Source: Elusimicrobia bacterium RIFCSPLOWO2_01_FULL_60_11 (GTDB lineage: Bacteria > Elusimicrobiota > Elusimicrobia > 2-02-FULL-39-32). Taken from it: a stretch of 6,199 bases of DNA. Under the pieces are notes generated by a model. It saw only the letters and a program-made list of their open reading frames with translations, had not been told where the DNA came from and did not search any database. The stretch is taken from contig MGUS01000110.1 in NCBI GenBank assembly GCA_001800085.1, forward strand, positions 5,633-11,831, given 5' to 3'. The translations under genes were made by a program, and so were the position numbers. Positions 6,146 through 6,199 of the stretch are shown here, one piece after another (positions within the stretch are counted from its first letter, which is position 1; each line of letters starts with the position of its first letter).

Positions 6146-6154
6146 ATTTTACCA
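6146..6154 (-). promoter_or_regulatory. Candidate extended -10 promoter for the two-gene unit
   Basis: The minus strand reads TGGTAAAAT, an extended -10 whose hexamer matches TATAAT at 5 of 6. It ends 6 nt before the ATG at 6139, so the transcript would begin at or next to the start codon. The 17-bp -35 position does not match consensus. Confidence 0.45.
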
Positions 6155-6164
6155 TATGAGAGCG

Positions 6165-6189
6165 TGACAGCTTTTGTCAGAACAGCTTT
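6165..6189. repeat. Palindrome and 15-bp-period direct repeat upstream of the two-gene unit
   Basis: TGACAGCTTTTGTCA at 6165-6179 is a TGACA/TGTCA inverted repeat with a 5-nt centre. ACAGCTTT occurs at 6167-6174 and again at 6182-6189. The elements lie just upstream of the candidate -10, in the -35 and upstream region, where an autoregulator could bind. They are short and could be chance. Confidence 0.3.
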
Positions 6190-6199
6190 AAACATCCTC

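Noticed and set aside
1..6199. CRISPR array, insertion sequence or transposase
   Set aside because: No regularly spaced repeats and no transposase-like or integrase-like frame were seen on either strand.

Overview
The window is about 6.2 kb of bacterial DNA and is gene-dense. All six protein genes lie on the minus strand and one tRNA gene lies on the plus strand. Codon choice in the large genes is GC-rich, while the intergenic stretch around the tRNA is visibly AT-richer. The style suggests a diderm bacterium: an AlgI-like membrane O-acyltransferase paired with an SGNH-like/TPR protein, a secreted M23 peptidase, and many non-ATG start codons. No marker gene allows a firm taxonomic call. An uncultured environmental lineage (for example Elusimicrobiota, Omnitrophota or a deltaproteobacterial group) is a guess only.

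Region 1 (5093 down to 1, minus strand) looks like one operon in the order MBOAT acyltransferase, membrane-anchored SGNH-like protein with TPR repeats, secreted M23 (LytM-type) endopeptidase, and a soluble coiled-coil histidine kinase cut by the left window edge. Spacings are tight: 15 nt, a 4-nt overlap, and 31 nt. The first two genes form the classic pair that O-acetylates an extracytoplasmic polymer. MBOAT moves the acyl group across the membrane and the SGNH-like partner handles or transfers it outside. The peptidase would act on peptidoglycan in the same compartment. The kinase has no membrane segment and presumably senses a cytoplasmic cue through its coiled coil. Its operon position suggests, but does not prove, a link to envelope modification.

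Several starts need correction relative to a plain ATG/GTG/TTG caller. The SGNH-TPR gene and the M23 gene most probably begin at CTG codons (3605 and 1920). Only those starts restore the N-terminal membrane anchor and signal peptide, and each has a well-placed ribosome binding site. The MBOAT and SGNH-TPR reading frames are the same frame, separated by a single TAA stop.

Region 2 (5094-5257) is the 164-bp divergent spacer between the MBOAT gene and the tRNA. It holds an extended -10 element close to the MBOAT start, a perfect 7-bp hairpin, a 9-bp inverted repeat involving the tRNA 5' end, and three copies of the heptamer GCGGGTG.

Region 3 (5258-6199) holds a tRNA-Gly(CCC) on the plus strand. 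Converging onto its 3' end is a two-gene unit: a small unknown protein and, overlapping it by 14 nt, a nucleotidyltransferase-fold protein of the AbiEii/DUF6036 kind. The last codons of the nucleotidyltransferase are antisense to the tRNA acceptor stem. A compact, coupled unit of this sort on the 3' side of a tRNA fits an accessory toxin-antitoxin or defence-like module, but no function can be shown from sequence alone.
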